Source: JAVVEG01 sp041689205
Lineage (GTDB): Bacteria; Pseudomonadota; Gammaproteobacteria; Pseudomonadales; Pseudohongiellaceae
DNA: 64,000 nucleotides
Direction: 5' to 3'
NCBI GenBank assembly: GCA_041689205.1
Contig: JBDNGQ010000176.1
Coordinates: forward strand, 1 to 64,000
Every line of letters begins with the position of its first letter. Positions within the stretch are counted from its first letter, which is position 1. Shown here piece by piece: positions 50,230 to 58,483 of this stretch. The notes beneath the pieces are model-generated. The model was not told where the DNA came from and did no database searches. It was given only the letters and a program-made list of their open reading frames with translations. The position numbers were made by a program, and so were the translations under genes.

Positions 50230-51327
50230 TTGACCCTGGAAAAGCTGCATAAACGCCTGCTCGATAGTCTGACTACGGGTATTCTCGTTCTCGATGAACG
50301 CCTTCATCTGGACTATATCAATCTTGCTGCGGAGAGCCTGCTGGCAATCAGCGGTCGGCAGTTCAGCGGGTCTCATATCCGTGATTTCCTGATAGATTCG
50401 GAACAGGATATCGTCGAGATCAGCAATGCTCATGCAGATAATCGCAGCTTCACTAAACGGCGCACAGAACTGCATCTGCTGCACGGTAAGAGTATTACTG
50501 TGGATTACACCATCACGCCACTGATCGATCTCGCTGACGCCTATATCTTGATGGAGATACAGGCGCTTACCTATGCTGAGCGCATTAACCGCGATGAAAC
50601 CCTGATCTCTACCCATGAAACCACCCGCGAACTGGTCCGAGGTCTGGCACACGAGATAAAAAACCCCCTTGGCGGCATCCGTGGGGCAGCACAGTTGCTG
50701 GCGCGGGAGCTGCCGGATTCTGATCTGACCGACTACACCAATGTGATCATAGAAGAAGCTGACCGCCTGCACCGGCTGGTCGACCGCCTGGTCGGTTCAC
50801 GCAAACTCCCAGAGATGAAATCCATCAATATCCATGAAGTGGTGGAACGGGTGCGCAATTTAATTGAGGCTGAGATCGGCGATGACGGCATCGTAATCGA
50901 GCGTAATTATGACCCGAGCATCCCGGAACTGCAGGGTGATGCTGAACAGCTGATTCAGGCGGTGCTGAATATTGTCCGTAATGCCATGCAGTCGCTGTAC
51001 AGCCCGAATGTGCGCAACAGCGCCGGAATAATTGAGCTGAAAACGCGGGTACTGCGTAACGTCACTATCGGCATGCAGTTCCACCGCCTGGTGACACGTA
51101 TTGAAATCATTGATAACGGTCCGGGTATCCCCGAGGAGCTGATCAGCAGTATTTTCTACCCCATGATCAGCGGCCGTGCCGATGGCACGGGACTGGGTCT
51201 GTCTATCGCCCATTCAATCATCAATCAGCATCAGGGAATTATCGAGTGCAGCAGTAAACCAGGGAATACCCGCTTTGCGATCTTACTGCCGGTAGAAAAA
51301 ACAAGCAATTCAATGAATTTACGATGA
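50230..51327 (+). CDS. glnL: Nitrogen regulation sensor kinase NtrB (GlnL)
   Basis: Cytoplasmic histidine kinase/phosphatase that controls NtrC according to PII (GlnB) state. It has 365 residues. The N-terminal PAS domain (about 5-115) begins LLDSLTTGILVLDERL, and the H-box LAHEIKNPLGGIRGAAQLL has phospho-His141. The N-box NIVRNAMQSL lies near 253, the G1 box DNGPGIP near 296, and G2 GTGLGLSIAHSIIN near 320. No membrane segment, as expected. TTG start. It is followed at 10 bp by glnG. Confidence 0.97.
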   Translation: MTLEKLHKRLLDSLTTGILVLDERLHLDYINLAAESLLAISGRQFSGSHIRDFLIDSEQDIVEISNAHADNRSFTKRRTELHLLHGKSITVDYTITPLIDLADAYILMEIQALTYAERINRDETLISTHETTRELVRGLAHEIKNPLGGIRGAAQLLARELPDSDLTDYTNVIIEEADRLHRLVDRLVGSRKLPEMKSINIHEVVERVRNLIEAEIGDDGIVIERNYDPSIPELQGDAEQLIQAVLNIVRNAMQSLYSPNVRNSAGIIELKTRVLRNVTIGMQFHRLVTRIEIIDNGPGIPEELISSIFYPMISGRADGTGLGLSIAHSIINQHQGIIECSSKPGNTRFAILLPVEKTSNSMNLR

Positions 51328-51337
51328 GATCTACGCC

Positions 51338-52762
51338 ATGACCAGACACAATTCAGTATGGATACTGGACGATGACAAATCTATCCGCTGGGTATTGGAG
51401 AAGTCCCTCAGCAAAAGCGGACTCACCACGGTCAGCTTCGACAATGGTGACGATCTTTTACATCGTCTCGCAAAAGAACAGCCTGATGCCATCATCAGTG
51501 ATATCCGCATGCCTGGCATCAATGGTCTGGATCTGCTCTCTACGGTCCAGGATCAGTATCCACAATTGCCGGTAATTATCATGACTGCGCATTCAGATCT
51601 GGACAGCGCAGTCTCTTCATACAGCCGTGGTGCTTTTGAATACCTGCCCAAGCCCTTCGATATTGATGAGGCCGTAGCGATGACTCAGCGGGCGCTGGAG
51701 CGCGCGCGTGAACACAAGATCGATGTTCCACCGCCCGAGGAAAACACCCAGGAGATCATTGGTGAAGCACCAGCGATGCAAGAGGTATTTCGCGCCATCG
51801 GCCGCTTGTCGCAATCCAATATCACGGTTCTGATCAACGGCGAATCCGGTACTGGGAAGGAACTGGTCGCGCATGCGCTGCACCGTCATGGCCCGCGCCG
51901 CAGCAAACAGTTTATTGCGCTGAACGTCGCAGCAATTCCAAAAGATCTGATCGAGTCCGAACTGTTCGGCCATGACAAGGGTGCTTTCACCGGGGCGACC
52001 GCTCAGCGCATCGGACGCTTTGAACAGGCTAACGGTGGCACCTTGTTTCTGGATGAAATCGGCGATATGCCGGCTGAGACTCAGACCCGACTATTGCGGG
52101 TGCTTTCCGATGGGGAGTTCTATCGGGTGGGCGGCCACACGCCAGTCAAAGTTGATGTGCGAATCATTGCGGCTACGCATCAGAATCTGGAGCAACTGGT
52201 GTCCCGCCATCTGTTTCGTGAAGATTTGTTCCATCGCCTGAATGTCATCCGTATCCATATTCCTCGGCTGCGTGACCGGCGTGAGGATATTCCGCGTCTG
52301 GTCAGATATTTCCTGGGCAAGGCTGCTGAAGAACTGGACGTTGAAGTTAAATTGCTGAGACCTGAAACCGAAAAATATATCACTGGATTGAACTGGCCAG
52401 GCAATGTCCGGCAGCTGGAAAACTTCTGCCGCTGGATTACCGTAATGGCTTCCAGCCGCGAAGTACGCATAGATGATCTGCCGCCGGAGCTGTTTGCTCC
52501 GCAGGCACAGGTCAGCACGACCCAGAGCTGGACGCAACTGCTGCAGAACTGGGCCGATCAGGAGTTGAACCTGGGACATACCGGTATTCTCAGCGAAGCT
52601 ACGCCCGAGTTTGAACGCACGATGATTGAGGTGGCCCTGAAGCACACCCTGGGGCGTCGACGGGATGCTGCGTTGCTGCTGGGCTGGGGGCGCAATACGC
52701 TGACCCGGAAAATCAAGGAACTGGGAATAGAAGACGCCGGTACCGATAACGACGATAGTTGA
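51338..52762 (+). CDS. glnG: Nitrogen regulation response regulator NtrC (GlnG)
   Basis: Sigma-54 activator of nitrogen-scavenging genes. It has 474 residues. The receiver domain has phospho-acceptor Asp55 (IISDIRMPG) and acidic residues WILDDDKS. The AAA+ domain (about 140-375) has Walker A GESGTGKELVAHALH, the sigma-54 contact loop GAFTGA near 218, Walker B GGTLFLDEIGDMP and sensor/R-finger motifs. The C-terminal Fis-type helix-turn-helix (RRRDAALLLGWGRNTLTRKIKELG) is near 435-460. Likely acts on the sites upstream of glnA in this window. Confidence 0.98.
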   Translation: MTRHNSVWILDDDKSIRWVLEKSLSKSGLTTVSFDNGDDLLHRLAKEQPDAIISDIRMPGINGLDLLSTVQDQYPQLPVIIMTAHSDLDSAVSSYSRGAFEYLPKPFDIDEAVAMTQRALERAREHKIDVPPPEENTQEIIGEAPAMQEVFRAIGRLSQSNITVLINGESGTGKELVAHALHRHGPRRSKQFIALNVAAIPKDLIESELFGHDKGAFTGATAQRIGRFEQANGGTLFLDEIGDMPAETQTRLLRVLSDGEFYRVGGHTPVKVDVRIIAATHQNLEQLVSRHLFREDLFHRLNVIRIHIPRLRDRREDIPRLVRYFLGKAAEELDVEVKLLRPETEKYITGLNWPGNVRQLENFCRWITVMASSREVRIDDLPPELFAPQAQVSTTQSWTQLLQNWADQELNLGHTGILSEATPEFERTMIEVALKHTLGRRRDAALLLGWGRNTLTRKIKELGIEDAGTDNDDS

Positions 52763-52861
52763 GCGCACTGCGCTCCGCAGTGGTTGAAAAATCAGTCCAG
52801 CAAGCCTATATTTGCCGATCATTTTCCCTGACTAGAAAATATCACCGGCGGATTGTTGGCT

Positions 52862-53602
52862 ATGATTGAAATTGATCACATCACAAAAAAGTTTGAGCAT
52901 TTTACTGCGGTAGATGATCTCAGCTTCAAAGTGAGCGAAGGCGAAGTACTTGGGTTCCTCGGACCCAATGGCGCGGGTAAATCCACCACCATGAAAATCA
53001 TCACCGGCTTCCTGGCGGCAACGTCCGGCACCGTAAAAGTTGATGGTCATGATATTGCCAGTAATCCCATGGCAGTTAAGTCCCTGATTGGCTATCTGCC
53101 CGAAGGTGCGCCCAGTTATGGCGAGATGACTACGCTGGATTTCCTGGGCTTTATTGCGGAAATCCGTGGTTACCGGGGAGCGGAAAAAAAGCGTCGTATC
53201 GAACATGCTGTTAATGAAGTTGCACTGGGCGAGGTTTGTTATAAAACCATTGAAACGCTTTCAAAAGGCTTTAAGCGCCGGGTTGGTCTGGCCCAGGCAA
53301 TTATCCACGATCCCAAAGTCCTGATTCTGGACGAACCCACCGACGGTCTGGATCCTAATCAAAAACACCACGTCCGCGAACTCATCAAAAATCTTTCCAA
53401 AGACAAAATCGTGATTATCTCCACACATATCCTGGAGGAGGTCTCCGCTGTGTGTACGCGCGCGATTATTATCGCCCATGGCAAAATAGTGGCAGATGGC
53501 ACCCCTGCAGAACTTGAGTCCCGCTCACCGAAGGGGCAACTTGAAGATTATTTCCGCAGCGTCACTCACCAACCCGTGCCACGCGCGCAGGAACAGGTGT
53601 AA
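52862..53602 (+). CDS. ABC transporter ATP-binding protein (GldA/CcmA-like)
   Basis: ATPase subunit of 246 residues from ATG at 52862. Walker A GPNGAGKSTTM lies near 38-48, Q-loop GYLPEG, an ABC signature of the form LSKGFKRRVGLAQA near 137-150, Walker B VLILDEPTDGLDPNQ and H-loop ISTHILEEV. The sequence type is that of gliding-motility GldA and NatA-like exporters. It is followed by a permease and a GldG-like membrane protein, both overlapping or nearly adjacent. Substrate unknown; non-gliding bacteria with this set may export or remodel envelope components. Confidence 0.88.
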   Translation: MIEIDHITKKFEHFTAVDDLSFKVSEGEVLGFLGPNGAGKSTTMKIITGFLAATSGTVKVDGHDIASNPMAVKSLIGYLPEGAPSYGEMTTLDFLGFIAEIRGYRGAEKKRRIEHAVNEVALGEVCYKTIETLSKGFKRRVGLAQAIIHDPKVLILDEPTDGLDPNQKHHVRELIKNLSKDKIVIISTHILEEVSAVCTRAIIIAHGKIVADGTPAELESRSPKGQLEDYFRSVTHQPVPRAQEQV

Positions 53603-53604
53603 CC

Positions 53605-54339
53605 ATGGACAACACGGGCATTATCTTCCGACGTGAGCTGGCCAATTATTTCAGTACCCCCCTGGCCTATATCTTTATCGTTATTTTCCTGGTGATGAAC
53701 GGGATATTCACCTTCGATCTCGGGGCTTTTTACGTTCGCAGTCAGGCTGACCTGCAGCCCTTTTTCAATTTCCATCCCTGGTTGTATCTGTTCATGATTC
53801 CGGCACTGGCCATGGGTCTGTGGGCGGATGAGCGCAAGACCGGCACGATAGAGTTACTGCTGACGCTTCCAATCCGCCTCGGCGAAGCCGTAGTCGGCAA
53901 GTTTCTTGCCGCCTGGGTGCTCAGTGGCATCGCGCTGCTGCTCACTTTTCCCATCTGGATTACCGTTAACTATCTGGGGAATCCCGACAATGGCGTTATT
54001 TTTGCCGGTTATCTGGGCAGCTGGTTAATGGCCGGAGGCTTTCTCGCCATCGGTTCAGGCATGTCAGCGATCACCCGCAATCCAGTCATCGCATTCATAC
54101 TAACGGTAGCAATCTGCTTCCTGTTTGTGGCCACCGGTTCAGAAATTGTATTGGGAGCATTCAGCTCCTGGGCGCCACAGATACTGGTGGATGCCATTGC
54201 CGCACTGAGCTTTCTCAGCCATTTCGATTCCATCAGCAAGGGTGTGCTGGATCTGCGCGACATACTTTTCTTTGTCATTTTCATTCTGTGCTGGTTGCTT
54301 GCTACCGCAATCATCATCGAACTCAAGAAAGCAAATTAG
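53605..54339 (+). CDS. ABC-2 type permease (GldF-like)
   Basis: Membrane permease of 244 residues with six predicted helices: about 20-38, 60-80, 100-125, 135-158, 168-190 and 220-240. FRRELANYFSTPLAYIF at the N-terminus and PALAMGLWADERKTGTIELLLTLP near 72-95 are typical of the ABC-2/GldF group. It begins two bases after the ATPase stop and ends nine bases before the GldG-like gene. Confidence 0.88.
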   Translation: MDNTGIIFRRELANYFSTPLAYIFIVIFLVMNGIFTFDLGAFYVRSQADLQPFFNFHPWLYLFMIPALAMGLWADERKTGTIELLLTLPIRLGEAVVGKFLAAWVLSGIALLLTFPIWITVNYLGNPDNGVIFAGYLGSWLMAGGFLAIGSGMSAITRNPVIAFILTVAICFLFVATGSEIVLGAFSSWAPQILVDAIAALSFLSHFDSISKGVLDLRDILFFVIFILCWLLATAIIIELKKAN

Positions 54340-54348
54340 GAGCAGACG

Positions 54349-56286
54349 ATGCTTAACAGATATTTATTCTCTGCCACCGGTCTTGCCTTCACCGGAATTT
54401 TTTTGATCGTCAGCATCGCCATCATCAGCAGTTTTCCGCGCCTGCGTATCGACCTGACTCAGGACCGATTGTTCACTCTGGCTGATGGCACCCGCAATAT
54501 TGTCCGCAATCTGGAAACACCGGTTGAACTGCTGTTTTTCTACTCTGATGAAGCCACTGGAGATGTCCCGCAACTGCGTGCCTACGGTAACCGGGTACAG
54601 GAGTTGCTGCGCGAGATGGTCATCGCCAGCGACGGCAGACTGTCGATGTCAGTGATTGATCCGCAGCCTTTTTCTGTTGAAGAGGACCTGGCCACCGAAT
54701 TCGGTGTGCAGCCTGTGCCGCTCTCGCAAGGCGGCCAGCAGGTCTACTTTGGACTAGTGGTGCTGGATACTGAAAGCAGTGACCGACAGGAGGCCGGTGA
54801 AGGTGACAAAAACTTCCAGACGCTGCCCTTGATCCGTCCTGATCAGGAAGGATTTCTGGAGTATGAATTTTCCAGGCTGATCACCATGGTCACCAATCCG
54901 GAGACACCGGTCGTCGGTCTGCTGACCGAGCTCAATATAGATGGCGGTTTTAATGCCGCAACCGGACAACCTGCTGCGTCCTGGGCAATCATGGAAAGCA
55001 TCCGCTATCTCTACGATGTGCGCCGCTTGAGTCCCTTCACCGATAGCATTGATGAGGATGTTGATATTCTGCTGGTGGTGCATCCCCAGAATCTTGAACA
55101 GCAGACTCTGTACGCGATTGATCAGCATGTAATGCGTGGTGGCAAGGTGATGGTGTTTGTAGATCCAAATGCGGATTCACAGTCGCAGCAGGTGATGTCT
55201 GGCAGCGCAGAATTCGATTCGCTTTCCTCAGATCTGGCACCGTTGCTTAGCGCCTGGGGCGTTGAGTATGACTCTGAACGCGTGCTGGCAGATCAGGAAC
55301 TGGCACTTTTTGTAACGGTCGGTCAGGCGCAGCGTCCGATCACCCACCTGGGCATGATTGGCGTACAGCGACCGGGTTTTGCCAACGATATTGTTACCAC
55401 CGGTCTGGAGATAATGAATATGTCATCGCTGGGCGCACTGATTCCACGCCCGGATGCAAGCACCAGCTTCGAGCCATTGATTCAGTCCAGTGATAAAGCC
55501 ATGCTGATGGAAGGGGCATTCTTCAAGGCATTGACCGACCCAAGCATCCTGCTGGACGAGTTTGAAGCCAGTGGCGAACGCTACACAGTAGCCGCAAGAA
55601 TTACCGGTGCGGCTGCCAGTGCGTTTCCAGAGGGCCGCCCGCTGATTACTGACAGTGGTGACCAGACGGATACAGACGCTGCGGCTCCGGCTGAAACAGA
55701 ACTGGCAACTCATATCGCGCAATCCCAGGGCAGTATCAGCGTCATTGTGGTCGCAGACACCGATTTTCTGACCGACAGAATGTGGGCGCAGCTAAGTTCA
55801 ATGTTCGGGCAGCGTATGGTGCAGGCATTTGCCAGCAATGGAAATTTTGTTATTAATGCGCTGGACAATCTTGGCGGCAGTGCGGATTTGATCAGTATTC
55901 GCAACCGAGGCAGCTATGCGCGACCCTTTACCCGCGTGCTGGAATTGCAGCGTGCAGCTGATGAGCGTCTGCGACAGGAAGAAACTGAACTTTTGCAGGC
56001 ATTGGCGGAAACCGAACAACAGCTGGCGGCACTGAGTCAGGGATCTGCTGACGGCAATGCTTTAACACCGCAGCAGGAAGAACAGATAGATCGCTTCATT
56101 CAGCAGCAACTGGAGACGCGCAGAAAACTGCGTGAGGTTCAGCATCAGTTAAATGATGATATTGAAAGTCTGGGCAGTACGCTGAAATTAATAAACACGG
56201 CACTGATTCCGGTGTTGCTGATCATAGCAGCGCTGACGATGGCCTACCTGCGTAGAAGAAAACGCGATACAGCTACGAAGACTTAA
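54349..56286 (+). CDS. GldG-like ABC system auxiliary membrane protein
   Basis: Protein of 645 residues with an N-terminal membrane helix (about 8-28). A large periplasmic domain related to GldG/intraflagellar transport-like folds follows: IDLTQDRLFTLADGTRNIVRNLETPVELLFFYS near 36-68, and ILLVVHPQNLEQQTLYAIDQHVMRGGKVMVFVDP near 243-276. A coiled coil (about 525-610) and a C-terminal membrane helix (about 615-635) close it. This completes an ATPase-permease-GldG set. Many gammaproteobacterial sets carry a fourth gene encoding a DUF4340 protein; here the next gene is on the opposite strand and overlaps the end by 14 bp, so that partner is absent. Confidence 0.85.
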   Translation: MLNRYLFSATGLAFTGIFLIVSIAIISSFPRLRIDLTQDRLFTLADGTRNIVRNLETPVELLFFYSDEATGDVPQLRAYGNRVQELLREMVIASDGRLSMSVIDPQPFSVEEDLATEFGVQPVPLSQGGQQVYFGLVVLDTESSDRQEAGEGDKNFQTLPLIRPDQEGFLEYEFSRLITMVTNPETPVVGLLTELNIDGGFNAATGQPAASWAIMESIRYLYDVRRLSPFTDSIDEDVDILLVVHPQNLEQQTLYAIDQHVMRGGKVMVFVDPNADSQSQQVMSGSAEFDSLSSDLAPLLSAWGVEYDSERVLADQELALFVTVGQAQRPITHLGMIGVQRPGFANDIVTTGLEIMNMSSLGALIPRPDASTSFEPLIQSSDKAMLMEGAFFKALTDPSILLDEFEASGERYTVAARITGAAASAFPEGRPLITDSGDQTDTDAAAPAETELATHIAQSQGSISVIVVADTDFLTDRMWAQLSSMFGQRMVQAFASNGNFVINALDNLGGSADLISIRNRGSYARPFTRVLELQRAADERLRQEETELLQALAETEQQLAALSQGSADGNALTPQQEEQIDRFIQQQLETRRKLREVQHQLNDDIESLGSTLKLINTALIPVLLIIAALTMAYLRRRKRDTATKT

Positions 56287-57589
56287 TCGGCAATTTGACC
56301 CGCACACAGGTACCCACTCCGAGTGTGCTGTCAATTTCAAGCTTACCGCCATGAGCTTCGGCGATCAGACGGCACAGATACAAGCCCAGACCAAATCCGC
56401 CTGTATGCCGCTGCCTGGAGCTGTCCGGCCGAAAGAACGGCTCGCTGATCTGGCTCAGGTGCTCTTTGGCAATACCCTCGCCCTGGTCACGGACCTCCAG
56501 CACTGCGTCGCTGCCGGTAAACTGAATTGCAACGGTTATAGGATTATTACGACCGTGCCGGACGGCATTGTTTAAGAGATTGGTCAGCAGTAAGCGGATT
56601 CGCAGTTTATCAATCTGCATTGAACGATCACGTTTTGGAAACTTTTTGTTTAGACCGCCTTCGTAACCTGTATACGGCTCCAGGGTCAGATTCACGAAGC
56701 GGGTGAAATCCACTTCTTCAGCCACCAATGCATAATGTCGGCCACTGAGCCGCTCTGCTTCAATTAAATCAGCAATCAGCAGATCAATCTCGTCAATATC
56801 ATCACGCAGATTATCCTTTACCTGGCCATCGTCCATAAACTCCAGCTGGAGTTTCGCCCGCGTTATCGGCGTGCGCAGTTCGTGACTGATTGCCAGTAAC
56901 AACTGCCGCTTTGCTTCCAGCATCGACTGCAGTGAATCAGCCATCTGATTGACGCTATGGGTCAATTCACCCAGTTCATCCGTGCGGCTGGTTTTTACCC
57001 GATAACCCAGATCACCCTCGCAGATGCGCTCAGCACCCTCTCGCAATAATCGCACCGGATCGAGCAGTCTGCGCACCAGCCAATAATTGAGGAACAACAC
57101 AATTATCGCGACGCCCAGCCCCATATAAATAACGAAATAATCATAGTCACTTAAGGAAGGCACTTTGCGATTGAGAAAATACTCATAACCACCGCGGGCA
57201 ACCCGGATCACATCTTCATCACCTACCGTCATCATCTGCGCTTCAGCAGAGATTGAACGTACGAACTGAGCCTGATGAATATCCAGGTCGTCGGCTTCAT
57301 CTGACTGCCAGTTGATATGCGGGCTGCGAATAATGATCGTCAGCGACAGATCCTGAGCCAATTGCGAGGCCTGGCGCAGGTCAGGCGGAATACCGATACT
57401 GTCGACGATCTGATTGATGTTATTGAGGTAGAAATCCGGGATCGGACTCACCCGTTCTGCCCGCCAGTTTTGATCCAACTGGCGCAGAGACAAAGAGATA
57501 ATCACAAAGAAAAAAATTACAGTGGCGCTGAAAATCAGCAACAGGCGAAAAAACAGCGAATTCGCCACCTTTGGAACCAGCGTTTTCAC
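56273..57589 (-). CDS. Membrane sensor histidine kinase (EnvZ/RstB-like)
   Basis: Two-component sensor of 438 residues. The two membrane helices (about 12-33 and 152-172) bracket a periplasmic sensor of about 115 residues. A HAMP domain lies near 172-225, the H-box is AISHELRTPITRAKLQLEF with phospho-His near 236, the N-box LLTNLLNNAVRHG near 330, and G boxes DQGEGI and GGFGLGLYLCRLIAEAHGG near the end. It overlaps the upstream response regulator stop (ATGA) and converges with the GldG-like gene by 14 bp. Signal unknown. Confidence 0.92.
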   Translation of the reverse strand: MKTLVPKVANSLFFRLLLIFSATVIFFFVIISLSLRQLDQNWRAERVSPIPDFYLNNINQIVDSIGIPPDLRQASQLAQDLSLTIIIRSPHINWQSDEADDLDIHQAQFVRSISAEAQMMTVGDEDVIRVARGGYEYFLNRKVPSLSDYDYFVIYMGLGVAIIVLFLNYWLVRRLLDPVRLLREGAERICEGDLGYRVKTSRTDELGELTHSVNQMADSLQSMLEAKRQLLLAISHELRTPITRAKLQLEFMDDGQVKDNLRDDIDEIDLLIADLIEAERLSGRHYALVAEEVDFTRFVNLTLEPYTGYEGGLNKKFPKRDRSMQIDKLRIRLLLTNLLNNAVRHGRNNPITVAIQFTGSDAVLEVRDQGEGIAKEHLSQISEPFFRPDSSRQRHTGGFGLGLYLCRLIAEAHGGKLEIDSTLGVGTCVRVKLPIKSS

Positions 57590-58287
57590 TTTGGTTCGCC
57601 GACGAATGTATATCCCCGGCCCCAGACCGTTTTTATAAACCGTGGCGTCCGTGAGGTGTCGTTGAGCTTATGGCGTAAGCGGCTTACCAGGGTGTCCACC
57701 GCCCGGGAGAAAAGTTCTGCATCAATACCGCGTAATCGGTTCATCAGTTCATCACGCGAAAAAGTCTTATTCGGTGACTGCAAAAACACAATCAGCAGTT
57801 CGTACTCCATGGTTGTCAGTTCGACCAACTCATCGTCAAGCTTCACCGTGCGTCTGACGGTGTCGACTTCCAGGCCCTTAATCTGTGGCAGTTCAAGCTG
57901 TTTGCGCGCTTCATCGCTGCTGCGTCGCAGAATATTGGTGATCCTCGCCACCAATTCACGGGGTTCAAATGGCTTTGGCAGGTAGTCGTCAGCACCCAGT
58001 TCAAGGCCAACGATGCGGTCGGTCACTTCACCGTGTGCAGTCAGCATCAAAATCGGCAACTGCCCATAGATCGCTGATTTGGAGCGGATTTCACGGCAGA
58101 TTTCAAAACCATCTTTCTCTGGCAGCATAACATCCAGAATCAATAAATCCGGCTTCATGCGCTTCAGATATTCAAAGCCTTTGCTGGGCGTATGCGCGGC
58201 AGTCACCGCCATGTCATAGCGCTCCAGGTACTGGGTCAACAATTGACCGAGCTTTTCATCATCATCTATCAGTAGTATTTGTTTCAT
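57586..58287 (-). CDS. OmpR-family response regulator
   Basis: DNA-binding regulator of 233 residues from ATG at 58287. The receiver domain starts QILLIDDDEKLGQLL with phospho-Asp52 (LLILDVMLP), switch Thr in LTAHGE and Lys in YLPKPFEPREL. The C-terminal winged helix (about 135-233) contains TTMEYELLIVFLQSPNKTFSRDEL and VDTLVSRLRHKL with the recognition helix. The frame opens at 58308, but the later ATG gives the usual N-terminus. Coupled to the kinase by a four-base overlap. Targets unknown; the gap of about 195 bp to the ABC-F gene shows no clear promoter. Confidence 0.93.
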   Translation of the reverse strand: MKQILLIDDDEKLGQLLTQYLERYDMAVTAAHTPSKGFEYLKRMKPDLLILDVMLPEKDGFEICREIRSKSAIYGQLPILMLTAHGEVTDRIVGLELGADDYLPKPFEPRELVARITNILRRSSDEARKQLELPQIKGLEVDTVRRTVKLDDELVELTTMEYELLIVFLQSPNKTFSRDELMNRLRGIDAELFSRAVDTLVSRLRHKLNDTSRTPRFIKTVWGRGYTFVGEPK

Positions 58288-58483
58288 TTGGTTTGGCCGG
58301 CAGGTCACTCGGATCGGATGCCCGGAGTGTACGAATTCAGCGCCGGGAAATCAATCAACTGGCTGGTAGACCTGCCGCGCAGGCGCGAATCACCGGGCTT
58401 AACAAACCGGCATCACACCGGCCTGCCCGGATAGCGGCTGTCCGTAGTATCATAGCGTCCCCACTGAATCAGGACCGTGTTTA

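Noticed and set aside
50011..50772. 253-codon minus-strand frame over glnL
   Set aside because: Antisense to glnL, whose PAS and H-box motifs are intact; the frame itself has no known motif.
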